From contig NZ_CP151726.1 of the NCBI RefSeq assembly GCF_038443385.1, forward strand, positions 4,650,001-4,714,000: a stretch of DNA of 64,000 nucleotides, read 5' to 3'. This DNA is from Stieleria varia (lineage in GTDB: Bacteria > Planctomycetota > Planctomycetia > Pirellulales > Pirellulaceae). The position numbers were made by a program, and so were the translations under genes. This document shows positions 36,017-45,790 of the stretch, in pieces (positions within the stretch are counted from its first letter, which is position 1; every line of letters begins with the position of its first letter). The notes below the pieces were generated by a model. The model saw only the letters and a program-made list of their open reading frames with translations, was not told where the DNA came from and ran no database searches.

Positions 36017-39000
36017 ATGGCTCGATCGATGACCATGATCCCAACAAACGGTAGCCAGCTCCTACGCATCGGTCGGCTCGCGTTGACCGCCTACGTAGCA
36101 GTCGCATTTCTTTTCCTGTCCTCTCATGCCAATGTTGTTGCTGCTCAAGAGATAGTTGACACTTGGCAGTACACCTTGCGGCGTCCCGAAGGAAACTGGC
36201 GGCAGGTGGATTTCAAAACCGACGGTTGGAAAGAAGCCTCGGGCGGTTTTGGTACACGCGAAACGCCGAATTCTCGCGTGGGCACGGTGTGGGCCACGAA
36301 CAATATTTGGCTGCGTAAGTCGTTTCAAGTGGACGCGTTGCCTGCGAAGCCAGCGTTGTTGATTCATCACGACGAGAGTGCCGAAGTTTTTCTCAATGGT
36401 GTGCCCATTGCCACGCTGAAGGGATACAGCACCGACTACCAAGTGATCGAGATCCCAAACGACAAACGAGATGCACTTCGCCTGGGCAACAATGTCCTCG
36501 CCGTCCATTGCAACCAAACCGGTGGCGGTCAGTTCATCGACGTTCACGTCATCGACGCCGATAACGTGCCTGAGTTGCCTGAGCCGAAACGTAGCACGAC
36601 GCCGTTTCAATCCGAATTGATCACCCAATGGGGAGCCGATGTAACGGCGGAGAACGCTTGGACGGAGTATCCCAGACCACAACTCAAACGGGATTGGTGG
36701 ACCAATCTTAACGGCAACTGGGACTACGCCATCACTCCCGTCGAACAAACGCAGATGCCCGCGCAATGGCAAGGCAAGATTTTGGTTCCGTACTGCTTGG
36801 AGTCCAAGTTGGGTGGAGTTCAGCGATTGCTCGATTCCACGGAAGCCCTTTGGTACCACCGAACGTTCACGGCCGACGTCAAGGACGGCAACGCGGTTGC
36901 GTTGAATTTCGAAGCCGTCGATTATCGATGCGAGGTCTGGGTCAATGGCAAGTCGGTCGGGACTCATCAGGGCGGCAACACGCCGTTTTCCTTCGATGTG
37001 ACCGCAGCGTTGCGGTCCGGCGAGAATGAGCTGGTCGTTCGGGTGGAGGATGAAACCGAAGCGTACCAGCTACGAGGAAAGCAAACGCTCAACGCACGCG
37101 GCATTTGGTACACGCAAGTGTCTGGAATCTGGCAAACGGTTTGGTTGGAGGAAGTTCCCAAGACTCACATCAGCGACCTCAAGTTCACCACGCGTCCGGA
37201 GACCGGGGAGATCGTGGTGCAGGCAGAGGTCGAGGGTGATACCGGGGGCCATGGGCTGGACGTGATCGTTCGAGACGGGGCAAAGGTTGTTTCTCGTGCG
37301 ACGGGTAGCGTCGCCGACGGTGCCACCGCCGTGATCGCACCGGAAAGCCGCAAACTTTGGTCGCCCGATTCGCCTCATTTGTATGACATCGAGATCCAGC
37401 TGCGAGACGGCGGAAACCAAGTGGTTGACAGCGTTGTCTCCTACGCAGGCTTGCGAAGCGTCGGCAAGACACGCGATGCCGATGGACACTGGCGTTTCAC
37501 TCTCAACGGAGAACCGATTTTTCATTGGGGGCCGTTGGATCAAGGCTGGTGGCCTGACGGCTTGCTGACTCCGCCGTCAGATGAAGCCATGTTGTTCGAC
37601 ATCGAGTGGCTCAAGAAAGCCGGTTTCAACATGATCCGCAAGCACATCAAGGTCGAGCCTCGTCGCTACTACTATCACTGTGACCGGCTGGGGATGCTGG
37701 TTTGGCAGGATCAAGTGAGCGGGGGGCCGAATCCCAAATGGACCCGATTGGATCCAGAGCCGAAGGATGCGGATGCTCAGTGGCCGGCGGCTCAACACGA
37801 ACAGTTCATGTTCGAATTCGAAGAGATGATCGATAGTCTTGAGAACCATCCATCGATCGTTGTGTGGACGCCGTACAACGAGGCGTGGGGGCAGCACAAG
37901 ACGATCGAGGTCGGGCAGTGGACGGTCAAACGTGATCCGTCGCGTTTGGTCAACATTGCCAGCGGTGGGAATTTCTGGCCGGTCGGCGACATCGTGGACG
38001 CTCATTCCTATCCGAACCCTGATTTCCCGTTTCACCAAGGACCCGACGGACGCTTTGATGATTACATCAAAGTGATGGGCGAGTTCGGCGGCCACGGCTA
38101 CCCCGTCGCAGGGCACCTGTGGGATGCCGATCGACGCAACTGGGGGTACGGTGGGTTGCCCGAGAATGAAGCTGAGTACAAGCAACGCTACCTGACCTCA
38201 CTGGACCTGCTCAACGAGTTGAGGGGCAAAGGAATCGCCGCGGGTGTTTACACGCAGACGACGGATGTCGAAGGTGAGATCAACGGCTTGATGACCTATG
38301 ATCGCAAAGTCATCAAGATTCCCGCGGAGGATTTGGCCAAGTTGCACGAGCGGCTTTTTTCCAAGGCCAAGCCGAAACGGGCGGACGAGTTTCCCGCGTC
38401 AGCGTTCATCCAGGAAAAAAACGATCGAAAACCAGGGCCGGTGATGGATGCGGATACGATTCGAGCAGGTCTGGTCAGCCATGATCGCGCTTTGTTCATC
38501 AAGTCCGGTTGGATCCGAGATCCCTACATCACCCTCGGCCCGGATGGATTCTACTATTTGACTGGAACCCAGCCCAACGAAGGTGACCCGCTTGAACAAC
38601 AGGATCCCTACAACATCGGCCTGGGAGACGAGAGCATCGTGGGCGGGCAAGTTCGTGTTGACAAGAGCAAGGATCTGGTCAACTGGGAGTCACTTGGGTC
38701 GGTTTTTGAACTCAAGGACACCTATCACGTCCGGAACGCGAACAAGAAGCCCAAGAAGAAACTGATCTGGGCACCGGAGGTGCACTGGATGGGAGATCGA
38801 TGGGCGTTGGTTCATTGCCCCAAGAATCTTGCCAGTTTGGCATTGAGCAAAGGCAAGGATTTGAGCGGCCCCTGGAGCCATCCGATGGCGGATCGACTGG
38901 GTGATCGACATGACCCGTCTTTGTTCACCGATGATGACGGAACCGTCTATCTGTTGTGGCAGAACACGATGATTGCTCCGCTAAACAAAGACTTGACGGA

Positions 39001-39496
39001 TTATACGGCGGAGCCGGTGCGGATTGATCCCGCCGGCACTCGTCCCGGGCCGGACGGCGAACCCATCAGCCGCATCGGGCACGAGGGGGCGACCATGATC
39101 AAAGTGGGCGGAAAGTACGTCCACCTCGGAACGGCTTGGTCGACCGATCAAGGACGCAAGGGCTCGTACAACCTGTATTACTGCGTCGCGGACGCGATTA
39201 CCGGGCCGTACGGTCCGCGGCGGTTCGCCGGTCGGTTTCTCGGACACGGCACGCCTTTCCAGGATAAGGACGGTAAATGGTGGTGCACCGCTTTCTTCAA
39301 CGCCAATGTCCCTCCTGTATCGTCAGAGGGGATCGAGAAAGTCGATCTGGGTGCAAACGCTCAAACCATCAACGAACAGGGCGTGACGATCGTCCCCCTG
39401 GATGTCAAAGTCCAGGCGGACGGTGATATCTATATCCGTGCCAAGGATCCAGCCTATGCGACGCCGGGACCGGATGAGGCTCAGTCGTTCGAATAG
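36017..39496 (+). CDS. Secreted GH2-GH43-like bimodular glycoside hydrolase
   Basis: 1159 aa from the ATG at 36017; in-frame ATGs at 36029 and 36035 are also possible. A signal peptide ends near NVVAAQ. Next is a beta-galactosidase small jelly-roll, then GH2 sugar-binding and Ig-like domains (about 215-480), and the GH2 TIM barrel with acid/base E622 (YNEAWG) and nucleophile E689 (MGEFGGHG). From about 800 a second catalytic module looks like a GH43 five-bladed propeller: D835 (RDPYI), D966 (HDPSLF) and E1023 (GHEGATM) fit the base, pKa-modulating and acid residues. Two activities on one exported chain suggest degradation of a complex, perhaps algal, glycan. Substrate unknown. Confidence 0.87.
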   Translation: MARSMTMIPTNGSQLLRIGRLALTAYVAVAFLFLSSHANVVAAQEIVDTWQYTLRRPEGNWRQVDFKTDGWKEASGGFGTRETPNSRVGTVWATNNIWLRKSFQVDALPAKPALLIHHDESAEVFLNGVPIATLKGYSTDYQVIEIPNDKRDALRLGNNVLAVHCNQTGGGQFIDVHVIDADNVPELPEPKRSTTPFQSELITQWGADVTAENAWTEYPRPQLKRDWWTNLNGNWDYAITPVEQTQMPAQWQGKILVPYCLESKLGGVQRLLDSTEALWYHRTFTADVKDGNAVALNFEAVDYRCEVWVNGKSVGTHQGGNTPFSFDVTAALRSGENELVVRVEDETEAYQLRGKQTLNARGIWYTQVSGIWQTVWLEEVPKTHISDLKFTTRPETGEIVVQAEVEGDTGGHGLDVIVRDGAKVVSRATGSVADGATAVIAPESRKLWSPDSPHLYDIEIQLRDGGNQVVDSVVSYAGLRSVGKTRDADGHWRFTLNGEPIFHWGPLDQGWWPDGLLTPPSDEAMLFDIEWLKKAGFNMIRKHIKVEPRRYYYHCDRLGMLVWQDQVSGGPNPKWTRLDPEPKDADAQWPAAQHEQFMFEFEEMIDSLENHPSIVVWTPYNEAWGQHKTIEVGQWTVKRDPSRLVNIASGGNFWPVGDIVDAHSYPNPDFPFHQGPDGRFDDYIKVMGEFGGHGYPVAGHLWDADRRNWGYGGLPENEAEYKQRYLTSLDLLNELRGKGIAAGVYTQTTDVEGEINGLMTYDRKVIKIPAEDLAKLHERLFSKAKPKRADEFPASAFIQEKNDRKPGPVMDADTIRAGLVSHDRALFIKSGWIRDPYITLGPDGFYYLTGTQPNEGDPLEQQDPYNIGLGDESIVGGQVRVDKSKDLVNWESLGSVFELKDTYHVRNANKKPKKKLIWAPEVHWMGDRWALVHCPKNLASLALSKGKDLSGPWSHPMADRLGDRHDPSLFTDDDGTVYLLWQNTMIAPLNKDLTDYTAEPVRIDPAGTRPGPDGEPISRIGHEGATMIKVGGKYVHLGTAWSTDQGRKGSYNLYYCVADAITGPYGPRRFAGRFLGHGTPFQDKDGKWWCTAFFNANVPPVSSEGIEKVDLGANAQTINEQGVTIVPLDVKVQADGDIYIRAKDPAYATPGPDEAQSFE

Positions 39497-39749
39497 ACGA
39501 ACGAGATTTTCGCGAATCCCACCCCGCGAATCCGACCCGCAGGACGCGGAGTTAAAAAAAGCGGTCTAGGCAAGGTGGCGGGGCGAACCCTAGAATCCGC
39601 GCCGATTGAAACTTCGGGGATGTCTCACAAAGCATTGTTGATCGGTTGAGAGCAATCCCCGGGAGAGCGATTAGTATTGTGTCCGATACACCCTCCCGAG
39701 CATCGGGTTTGGGGCACGAATTCTACAGGCCGCGTGACGCGGATTTGTC

Positions 39750-40064
39750 ATGAGTTTTGTTCAACGAGAGCTGCCGATCAAGATCACCTTCAGTTCGGCG
39801 GTCAAGCGACCGAAAAAGCTGCAGCAGCACATCAAACGCGTTTGGATCGCTGGCCCAGAGGACTTCATGCCCGAAGAGCTGGAGTTAGACGCGGATGACG
39901 TGGCCAGCGGCGGCGTGATGCTGGTCGAAGATTTATTACTGCCGGAAGACTGCGAAGTCGTCGATCGACGTGGTAACGATCCGGTGGTCACTGTCCCCAA
40001 AGCCAGCAAAGACAAACACCACGGTCGAGGAAGACGAGACGGTCACGACGACTACGATGACTGA
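39750..40064 (+). CDS. Small protein of unknown function upstream of MFS gene
   Basis: 104 aa. The first part is a beta-rich stretch (ELPIKITFSSAVKRPKKLQQHIKRVWIAG) and an acidic middle follows. The C-terminus is low complexity with basic and acidic clusters (KDKHHGRGRRDGHDDYDD). The last 8 bases overlap the MFS start, so the two are translationally coupled. I do not recognise the family. The 253-bp region upstream (39497-39749) contains a possible stem between ttcggggat (39612-39620) and aatccccgg (39653-39661) and may be a leader. Confidence 0.6.
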   Translation: MSFVQRELPIKITFSSAVKRPKKLQQHIKRVWIAGPEDFMPEELELDADDVASGGVMLVEDLLLPEDCEVVDRRGNDPVVTVPKASKDKHHGRGRRDGHDDYDD

Positions 40065-41463
40065 AATCGCGCCAGCGGAGACCGGGGGGCAGTGGAGCGG
40101 TGATCGATCCAAGGCAAACCGAAGCGACGTGCGCCACAACCTGCTCTACAGCATGGGGGATGCATCAAGTTTTGGGGCGATGGTCGGAATGGGGGAAACC
40201 TATTTCCCTGCGTTCGCGCTCGCGGTCGGAATGAGTGAAGCATCGGCTGGATTGGTTGCCAGCCTGCCGATCATTTCCGGTGGCCTGATGCAGTTGCTGT
40301 CATTGCACCTGATGAAGTATTTTCGCAGTGAGCAGAGCTGGGTGGTGCTGTGCGCCGGCATACAAGCTGCCGCGTTCATTCCGTTGATACTGGTGGCGGC
40401 CTCTGGCGGAGTGACCATGCCGATCTTGCTCGCGATCGCGTCTCTTTATTGGGCGTCCGGTTTGGCAAGTGGCCCGGCGTGGAACACTTGGATGGACTCG
40501 ATCGTGCCCACCGCGGTTCGTCCGAAGTACTTTTCCCGACGAAGCCGCTTGCAGCAAGCGTCCACATTCACAGCCTTGATTGGCAGTGGGCTGTTATTGC
40601 ATTTTGCCCAGACGGGCGATTGGGTGTTGCAGGGTTTTGCGATACTGTTTGTCTTGGCTGGGATCTTTCGAATCATTTCAACCGTTTGTCTCGCGCGGCA
40701 CCGCACCGATCCCCGACTCGCGAGGCGCGCGACGGGTCGTGGGCAAACCAACCACTCGGGTTCTGTCACTCGCACCGGACGGCGATTGCTCGTCTACCTG
40801 ATTGTCGTGCAAGCCTGTGTTCAGATCAGTGGTCCCTTTTTTGCGCCGTACATGCTCAAGTCTTTGGAACTCAGCTATTTTCAGTACGTGTTCCTGATGT
40901 CGGTGGGATTCATGTCTCGCATCATTGCGATGTCGCGATGGACGGCGATCGCGAGTGGCTATGGTGCGTCCACGTTGTTGTGGATCGGCGCGATCGGGTT
41001 GATCCCCCTGTCGTCCTTGTGGATCTTGTCGAGCAACATGATCTGGTTGGCGATGGTTCAAGCTTGCAGTGGTGTCGCCTGGGCGGCGTACGAACTTGGG
41101 TTCTTTTTGTTGTTTTTCGAGACACTTCCGGCGGGCAAACGCACTAAGATGCTGACCTATTACAATTTTGGAAATACGGTCGCGATGTTTGCCGGCGCGT
41201 CGTTGGGTGCGTTCCTGTTGGGATGGCTCGGCTCGAATCAACAGGCTTACTATTGGTTGTTTGGGGTATCGAGTTTGGGGCGACTATTTGCAATTGGATT
41301 GCTTTTCCGGACGAAACTCAGGCCGGCGCCTGTCCATCAGTTTGCGATACGTGTGCTGGGTATTCGCCCGACCTCCGCTATCTTTGACGTACCGATCCTA
41401 TCGTCGTTTCGAAACACCAAGAGGCCTGCCGTAAAGGAGGCCAGTGATGAAGCACGCGCTTGA
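40057..41463 (+). CDS. MFS transporter
   Basis: 468 aa from the ATG at 40057; the longer reading from 39970 overlaps the upstream gene too far. About twelve hydrophobic segments are seen, for example FPAFALAVGMSEASAGLVASLPIISGGLMQLL, ILLAIASLYWASGLASGPAWNTWM and YFQYVFLMSVGFMSRIIAM. The basic loop YFSRRSRLQQASTF between helices 4 and 5 is typical of the family. It is the transport component of the amidoligase locus, since its stop overlaps the next gene, which has its own strong ribosome-binding site. Direction and substrate are unknown. Confidence 0.9.
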   Translation: MTEIAPAETGGQWSGDRSKANRSDVRHNLLYSMGDASSFGAMVGMGETYFPAFALAVGMSEASAGLVASLPIISGGLMQLLSLHLMKYFRSEQSWVVLCAGIQAAAFIPLILVAASGGVTMPILLAIASLYWASGLASGPAWNTWMDSIVPTAVRPKYFSRRSRLQQASTFTALIGSGLLLHFAQTGDWVLQGFAILFVLAGIFRIISTVCLARHRTDPRLARRATGRGQTNHSGSVTRTGRRLLVYLIVVQACVQISGPFFAPYMLKSLELSYFQYVFLMSVGFMSRIIAMSRWTAIASGYGASTLLWIGAIGLIPLSSLWILSSNMIWLAMVQACSGVAWAAYELGFFLLFFETLPAGKRTKMLTYYNFGNTVAMFAGASLGAFLLGWLGSNQQAYYWLFGVSSLGRLFAIGLLFRTKLRPAPVHQFAIRVLGIRPTSAIFDVPILSSFRNTKRPAVKEASDEARA

Positions 41464-42208
41464 GTTCGAGATCGAATCTCAGCCTAACGATTCGAGTTGT
41501 GGCCCCACCTGTTTGGCGGCCGTGTACCGCTATTGGGATGAATCGACGTCGATCACCGTATCGAGCTTGATTGATGAAATCGGCCAACTCACTCATGGGG
41601 GAACGTTGGCGGTTCAGTTGGGCTGTCACGGACTCAAGAGCGGCTTTGACGCGGTGATCACCACGTACAACCTGCAGGTTTTTGATCCCACTTGGTTTGG
41701 CACGGATGACGGCATCGGGGACAACACACATCTTTCAGAGAAATTACGTTGTCAATTGCAGATCAAACGCTCGCGACCAGACGTCGATCAGTTGAGATTG
41801 CAAACGGCAACAGATTTCTACTTGCAGTTTTTGTCGTTGGGCGGTCGAATTCAGATGTGTCCACTCAATGAGTCGTTGATCGTCGCATCCTTGACGCAGG
41901 ATGTTCCGATCCTGTGCGGGCTCAGTGCGACCTACCTGTATCGCGAGTCTCGCGAACGATGGCAACCGATGGACGTCGCCGGTCGTACCAGCATCCCTGA
42001 CGACGTCGGAGGTGACCCGACGGGCCACTTTGTGGTCTTGCACGGATACGACCCAAAAACGAAAAAGGTATTGATTGCTGACCCCTTGCCGCATGCCGGT
42101 ACTAAATCGAACAAGTACGAAGCATCGCTCAGTCGCGTTGTTTCTGCCATCATGTTGGGCATCGTTACGTTCGATGCCAATCTACTTACGCTGGTTCCAC
42201 GCCTTTAG
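41447..42208 (+). CDS. C39-like papain-fold peptidase/amidase
   Basis: 253 aa. The ATG at 41447 follows a strong Shine-Dalgarno aaaggagg with 6-base spacing; it overlaps the MFS stop by 17 bp. The motif Q12..SSCGPTCLAAVY (C18) is the papain-like nucleophile region of C39-type peptidases. HFVVLHGYDPKTKKVLIADP provides the His and Asp. There are no membrane segments, so it is cytoplasmic. As I recall, similar C39-like proteins (DUF3335 type) sit beside RLAN-containing RimK-like ATP-grasp genes, exactly as here. A role in peptide or amide hydrolysis or transpeptidation of a ligase product is inferred. Confidence 0.82.
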   Translation: MKHALEFEIESQPNDSSCGPTCLAAVYRYWDESTSITVSSLIDEIGQLTHGGTLAVQLGCHGLKSGFDAVITTYNLQVFDPTWFGTDDGIGDNTHLSEKLRCQLQIKRSRPDVDQLRLQTATDFYLQFLSLGGRIQMCPLNESLIVASLTQDVPILCGLSATYLYRESRERWQPMDVAGRTSIPDDVGGDPTGHFVVLHGYDPKTKKVLIADPLPHAGTKSNKYEASLSRVVSAIMLGIVTFDANLLTLVPRL

Positions 42209-42238
42209 CAAAACGGATAGCGCGAATAGCGCCTCTGC

Positions 42239-43714
42239 ATGAACATTGTCATTGTTGCCGAACCCGGCGACGACTGGTTGGGACGATTTGACGGAGTCCA
42301 GACGATCACGCCGAGCGAGTTCATGTCCACAGCGGACTGGACGCTCAAGCGTGGAACGCGGATTTACAATCTTTGTCGATCGTATTCTTATCAATCGATG
42401 GGATACTACGTGTCGCTCTTGGCGGAAGCACGTGGACAACGACCGATTCCCGATGTGATGACCATCCAGGACTTGCGTGGCACGTCCGCAATTCGGCTCA
42501 TTCCTCCGGCATTGGAGGAGTTGATCCAAAAGTCGCTGCGTTCCATCACAAAAGACGAGTTTGTGCTCAGTGTTTATTTCGGACAGAACGTTGCCGAAAA
42601 GTATGACCGGCTGTGCAAAGAATTATACGGAATCTTTCAGGCACCATTGCTGCGTTTCAAGTTCACGCGACGCAGCAAGTGGCGGCTCCGCTCCGCTTCT
42701 GCAATCGCACTCAACGGTGTTCCCGAGACGCACCGCGAGTTCGTTGCCAATGCCGCCAGCAATCACTTTGCTCGTCGAAGCTTGGCCCGCGTGAAACGGC
42801 AAGCCATGCGGTACGACATGGCGATTTTGCACAATCCCGACGAAGGCGAGCTTGCTCCGTCAAACGACGTGGCGATCAAAAAGATGATCAAGGCGGCGGC
42901 GAACGCGGGGATCGCGGCGGAGTTGATCACGCGGCATCAGGCGGGACGATTGCTCGAATTTGATGCCCTGTTCATTCGAGAGACCACCGCCGTTGCACAC
43001 CACACCTACCGACTCGCACGACGTGCCGAAGCCGCAGGGATGGTCGTCATTGATGACCCGCTCTCGATCCTTCGTTGCACCAACAAGGTTTACCTCGCAG
43101 AGTTGCTCCAGCGAGCCAAGGTTCCGATCCCCAAGACCATCGTCGTGCACCGCTGGAATGCCGACAAAGTCGCCGACGAACTCAGCTTTCCCTGCGTTCT
43201 GAAACGCCCCGACAGCGCTTTTTCCAAAGGTGTCGTCAAAGCCAACGATGCCGCCGAGCTGAAGCTTCGGCTGGATGAGTTCTTTGACGATTCGGAGCTG
43301 ATCATCGCGCAAGAATACATGCTCACGGACTTTGACTGGCGGATCGGAATCCTGGACGGCGAAGCACTCTTTGCGTGCAAGTATCACATGGCGAAAGGGC
43401 ATTGGCAGATCGCAAAGCACTCCGACGCCGGTGTCAAACCGCAATTCGGCCGATGCGACACGTTGCCCGTGGAGCTTGCGCCAGCCAAAGCGGTTTCCGC
43501 CGCTGTTAAAGCCGCCGGCTTGATCGGCAACGGCTTTTACGGGGTCGACGTCAAAGAAGTGGATGGCAAGTTCTTTATCATCGAAGTCAACGACAACCCG
43601 AACCTTGATTCGGGCGTCGAAGATGATGTGCTGAAAGACAAGTTGTACCGAATCATCATGGAATCGTTTGTCAGACGGATCGAGGCAAGTAAGCAAGTGG
43701 TGAATCACCGATGA
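42239..43714 (+). CDS. RimK-like ATP-grasp ligase with long N-terminal domain
   Basis: 491 aa. Residues 1 to about 190 look like the RLAN-type alpha/beta domain (MNIVIVAEPGDDWL, RGTRIYNLCRSYSYQSMGYYVSLLAEARG). The ATP-grasp domain follows: RRAEAAGMVVIDDPLSILRCTNKV, FPCVLKRPDSAFSKGVVK (ATP-binding Lys), IIAQEYMLTDFDWRIGILDG, and the metal-binding IIEVNDNPN (447-455). RimK-type enzymes join a carboxylate to an amino group using ATP through an acyl phosphate. The substrates cannot be read from sequence. It lies 30 bp after the C39-like gene and 45 bp before the GCS2 gene. Annotation as ribosomal protein S6 modification enzyme would be over-specific. Confidence 0.92.
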   Translation: MNIVIVAEPGDDWLGRFDGVQTITPSEFMSTADWTLKRGTRIYNLCRSYSYQSMGYYVSLLAEARGQRPIPDVMTIQDLRGTSAIRLIPPALEELIQKSLRSITKDEFVLSVYFGQNVAEKYDRLCKELYGIFQAPLLRFKFTRRSKWRLRSASAIALNGVPETHREFVANAASNHFARRSLARVKRQAMRYDMAILHNPDEGELAPSNDVAIKKMIKAAANAGIAAELITRHQAGRLLEFDALFIRETTAVAHHTYRLARRAEAAGMVVIDDPLSILRCTNKVYLAELLQRAKVPIPKTIVVHRWNADKVADELSFPCVLKRPDSAFSKGVVKANDAAELKLRLDEFFDDSELIIAQEYMLTDFDWRIGILDGEALFACKYHMAKGHWQIAKHSDAGVKPQFGRCDTLPVELAPAKAVSAAVKAAGLIGNGFYGVDVKEVDGKFFIIEVNDNPNLDSGVEDDVLKDKLYRIIMESFVRRIEASKQVVNHR

Positions 43715-43759
43715 AATCGATTGAGCGGAATCTTGTTTCCCATCTGTTGGGAGTGACCA

Positions 43760-45001
43760 ATGTCGCGTAATCCACTTGGGTTGTTTGACGCATTCGGCGT
43801 TGAACTGGAATACATGATCGTGGATCGGCAGACATTGGACGTTCGTTCGGTGGCCGATGAGGTGCTGTGTGCTATGGCGGGAACACCGACGAGCGATGTC
43901 GAGCGAGGACCGATCACATGGTCCAACGAACTGGCGGCGCACGTGATCGAACTCAAGACCACGATGCCAGAACCTGATCTTGCGACTTTGCCACAGTTGT
44001 TCCGCACTGCAATCAACGATTTGGATCACGTGCTGGAGCCGATGCACTTGATGCTGCTGCCCACCGCAGCGCATCCGTGGATGAACCCTGAGAAAGAAAC
44101 CGAACTGTGGCCGCATGAAGGCACAGAGATCTATCGTGTTTACGATCGAATCTTTAACTGTCGCTCACACGGATGGGGGAATGTTCAAAGCGTGCATCTG
44201 AACCTGCCGTTTGATGGAGCAGAGCAGTTTGCCAGATTGCACGCCGCCATACGACTGATTCTGCCGCTGCTGCCGGCTCTCGCCGCAAGTTCGCCGGTGG
44301 TCGATGGCGCATTTGGCGGCTTCATGGACTGCCGAATGAAGTCTTATGCTGACCATTGCAGCGTCGTCCCCGTGATGACCGGTGACGTGATTCCCGAGGC
44401 GATCTACGACGAAGCCAGCTATCGAAGTGAGATCTTTGGACCCATCGCAGCGGCCATTGAGCCTCATGACTCGGATCGATTGATGCAAACCGATTTTCTC
44501 AATGCCCGGGGAGCGATCGCACGGTTTGATCGAGGAAGTATCGAGATACGCGTGATGGATGTTCAGGAATATCCCGCTGCCGACGTCGCCATCTCAGCGG
44601 CCGTCGTTGCTGTGTTGCGTCGGCTCGTTGACGAAACATGGACAAGTCATTCCTCACAGCGTGAGATGCCTGCTGGTGAACTTCGGCGAATACTCGATGC
44701 GACGACAATGGACGCTGAAAGAGCGGAAATCGATTCTGCTGTGCTGTTGAATCATTTCGGTTTCGACGAGTCGAGCATGGCGGCATCTGAATTCTGGCAG
44801 CGTTTACTGAGTGAAACCGATGGCGTCGCCGCTGAGTTGAGTGATCACTCTAGACCATTGCAAGTGATCCTTTCACAGGGATCGCTTGCCAGTCGCATCA
44901 TGCGAGCGTTGGGGCCGAGTTTTGATTCGCACGATTTGCATCGGGTTTACGGCAGGGTCGGTGAATGTTTGCGGCAATGGGGCTCGTTTGAGCCTGCCTA
45001 A
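43760..45001 (+). CDS. GCS2-family carboxylate-amine ligase
   Basis: 413 aa with an ATG at 43760 preceded by gggag. The family start DAFGVELEYMIVD and ELAAHVIELKTTMPEP give the conserved Glu cluster that binds Mg-ATP. NVQSVHLNLPF and GAIARFDRGSIEIRVMDVQEYPAADVAI match the glutamate-cysteine ligase type 2 fold. GCS2 enzymes couple an amino acid carboxylate to an amine. Many are not involved in glutathione synthesis, and no gshB-like gene is next. With the ATP-grasp ligase upstream this gives two different amide-forming enzymes in one operon. It ends 2 bp before the next gene. Confidence 0.92.
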   Translation: MSRNPLGLFDAFGVELEYMIVDRQTLDVRSVADEVLCAMAGTPTSDVERGPITWSNELAAHVIELKTTMPEPDLATLPQLFRTAINDLDHVLEPMHLMLLPTAAHPWMNPEKETELWPHEGTEIYRVYDRIFNCRSHGWGNVQSVHLNLPFDGAEQFARLHAAIRLILPLLPALAASSPVVDGAFGGFMDCRMKSYADHCSVVPVMTGDVIPEAIYDEASYRSEIFGPIAAAIEPHDSDRLMQTDFLNARGAIARFDRGSIEIRVMDVQEYPAADVAISAAVVAVLRRLVDETWTSHSSQREMPAGELRRILDATTMDAERAEIDSAVLLNHFGFDESSMAASEFWQRLLSETDGVAAELSDHSRPLQVILSQGSLASRIMRALGPSFDSHDLHRVYGRVGECLRQWGSFEPA

Positions 45002-45003
45002 CG

Positions 45004-45783
45004 ATGACGCATTCTCTGCAGACAAAGGAATTTGGCACGGACGCTTTGTCAACGCGACCGATTCGGTTTGTCTTGACTTGCGAGCACGGTGGAAATGAGA
45101 TCCCGACCGCGTATCAAGGCCTTTTTGACAGCGGCGAAGCGCGTCAGCACTTGGCCAGTCATCGAGGGTATGACCCAGGTGCGTTGGAAGTTGCAGTTGC
45201 GGTCTCTAAGCGTTTGAATGTTCCTCTGCTTTTTAGCACCGTTTCGCGTCTGCTGGTGGATCTGAACCGGTCACAGGAGACGCCGAATCTGTTTTCAAAG
45301 TTCGTCAACGCGGCAACGGTGCAGACAAGGCAGGCGATCTTGGACGAGCACTATCATCCCTATCGAAACGGCGTCAGGGAATCGATTCAAAGGAGTGTGG
45401 ACGATGGGTATCGCGTGCTGCACATTTCAGTCCATACATTCACGCCACGATTTCGCGGCACACAGCGTCGGCTCGACATCGGGATTTTGTTTGATCCAGC
45501 GCGGGCGTTCGAAGCTAAGATTTGCGCACGTGTGCTGAGTGAGCTGAGCAGTGTATCGAGCGGCAAATCGAGCAATGGTTTTCGGGTTCGATTCAACGAG
45601 CCTTATTTGGGAACCGACGACGGTTTCACAACGGTGTTGCGTCAAGAGTATGGCGATGCGTGTTACGCGGGCATCGAATTGGAGCTGAACAATCGCATTG
45701 CAAAGCTGAGTGAACGGACGCGAGTCAGATGGTGCGATCGGATCGCATCATCCTTTCTGGCGAGTGTTGCCGACGCTGGGTAA
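45004..45783 (+). CDS. N-formylglutamate amidohydrolase-like hydrolase
   Basis: 259 aa. The FGase signature is visible: VLTCEHGGNEIP (metal ligands His/Glu), a central ASHRGYDPGALEVA, and HISVHTFTP with a further zinc-type His. The family hydrolyses N-acyl glutamate amides using Zn. Outside histidine catabolism these proteins occur with amidoligases and may trim or recycle their products; no hut genes are nearby, which favours that role. It begins 2 bp after the GCS2 stop and converges with the phosphatase gene (8-bp gap). The N-terminal about 15 residues are not conserved in pattern. Confidence 0.9.
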   Translation: MTHSLQTKEFGTDALSTRPIRFVLTCEHGGNEIPTAYQGLFDSGEARQHLASHRGYDPGALEVAVAVSKRLNVPLLFSTVSRLLVDLNRSQETPNLFSKFVNAATVQTRQAILDEHYHPYRNGVRESIQRSVDDGYRVLHISVHTFTPRFRGTQRRLDIGILFDPARAFEAKICARVLSELSSVSSGKSSNGFRVRFNEPYLGTDDGFTTVLRQEYGDACYAGIELELNNRIAKLSERTRVRWCDRIASSFLASVADAG

Positions 45784-45790
45784 GTGATTT

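Noticed and set aside
42239-43714. Calling the ATP-grasp gene rimK in the sense of ribosomal protein S6 modification
   Set aside because: The long N-terminal domain and gene context differ from RimK; only the ligase fold is supported.
42860-44116. 418-codon minus-strand ORF
   Set aside because: It is antisense to the RimK-like and GCS2 genes and has no domain pattern.
43760-45001. Glutathione biosynthesis role for the GCS2 gene
   Set aside because: No glutathione synthetase gene is adjacent, and the neighbours point to another product.
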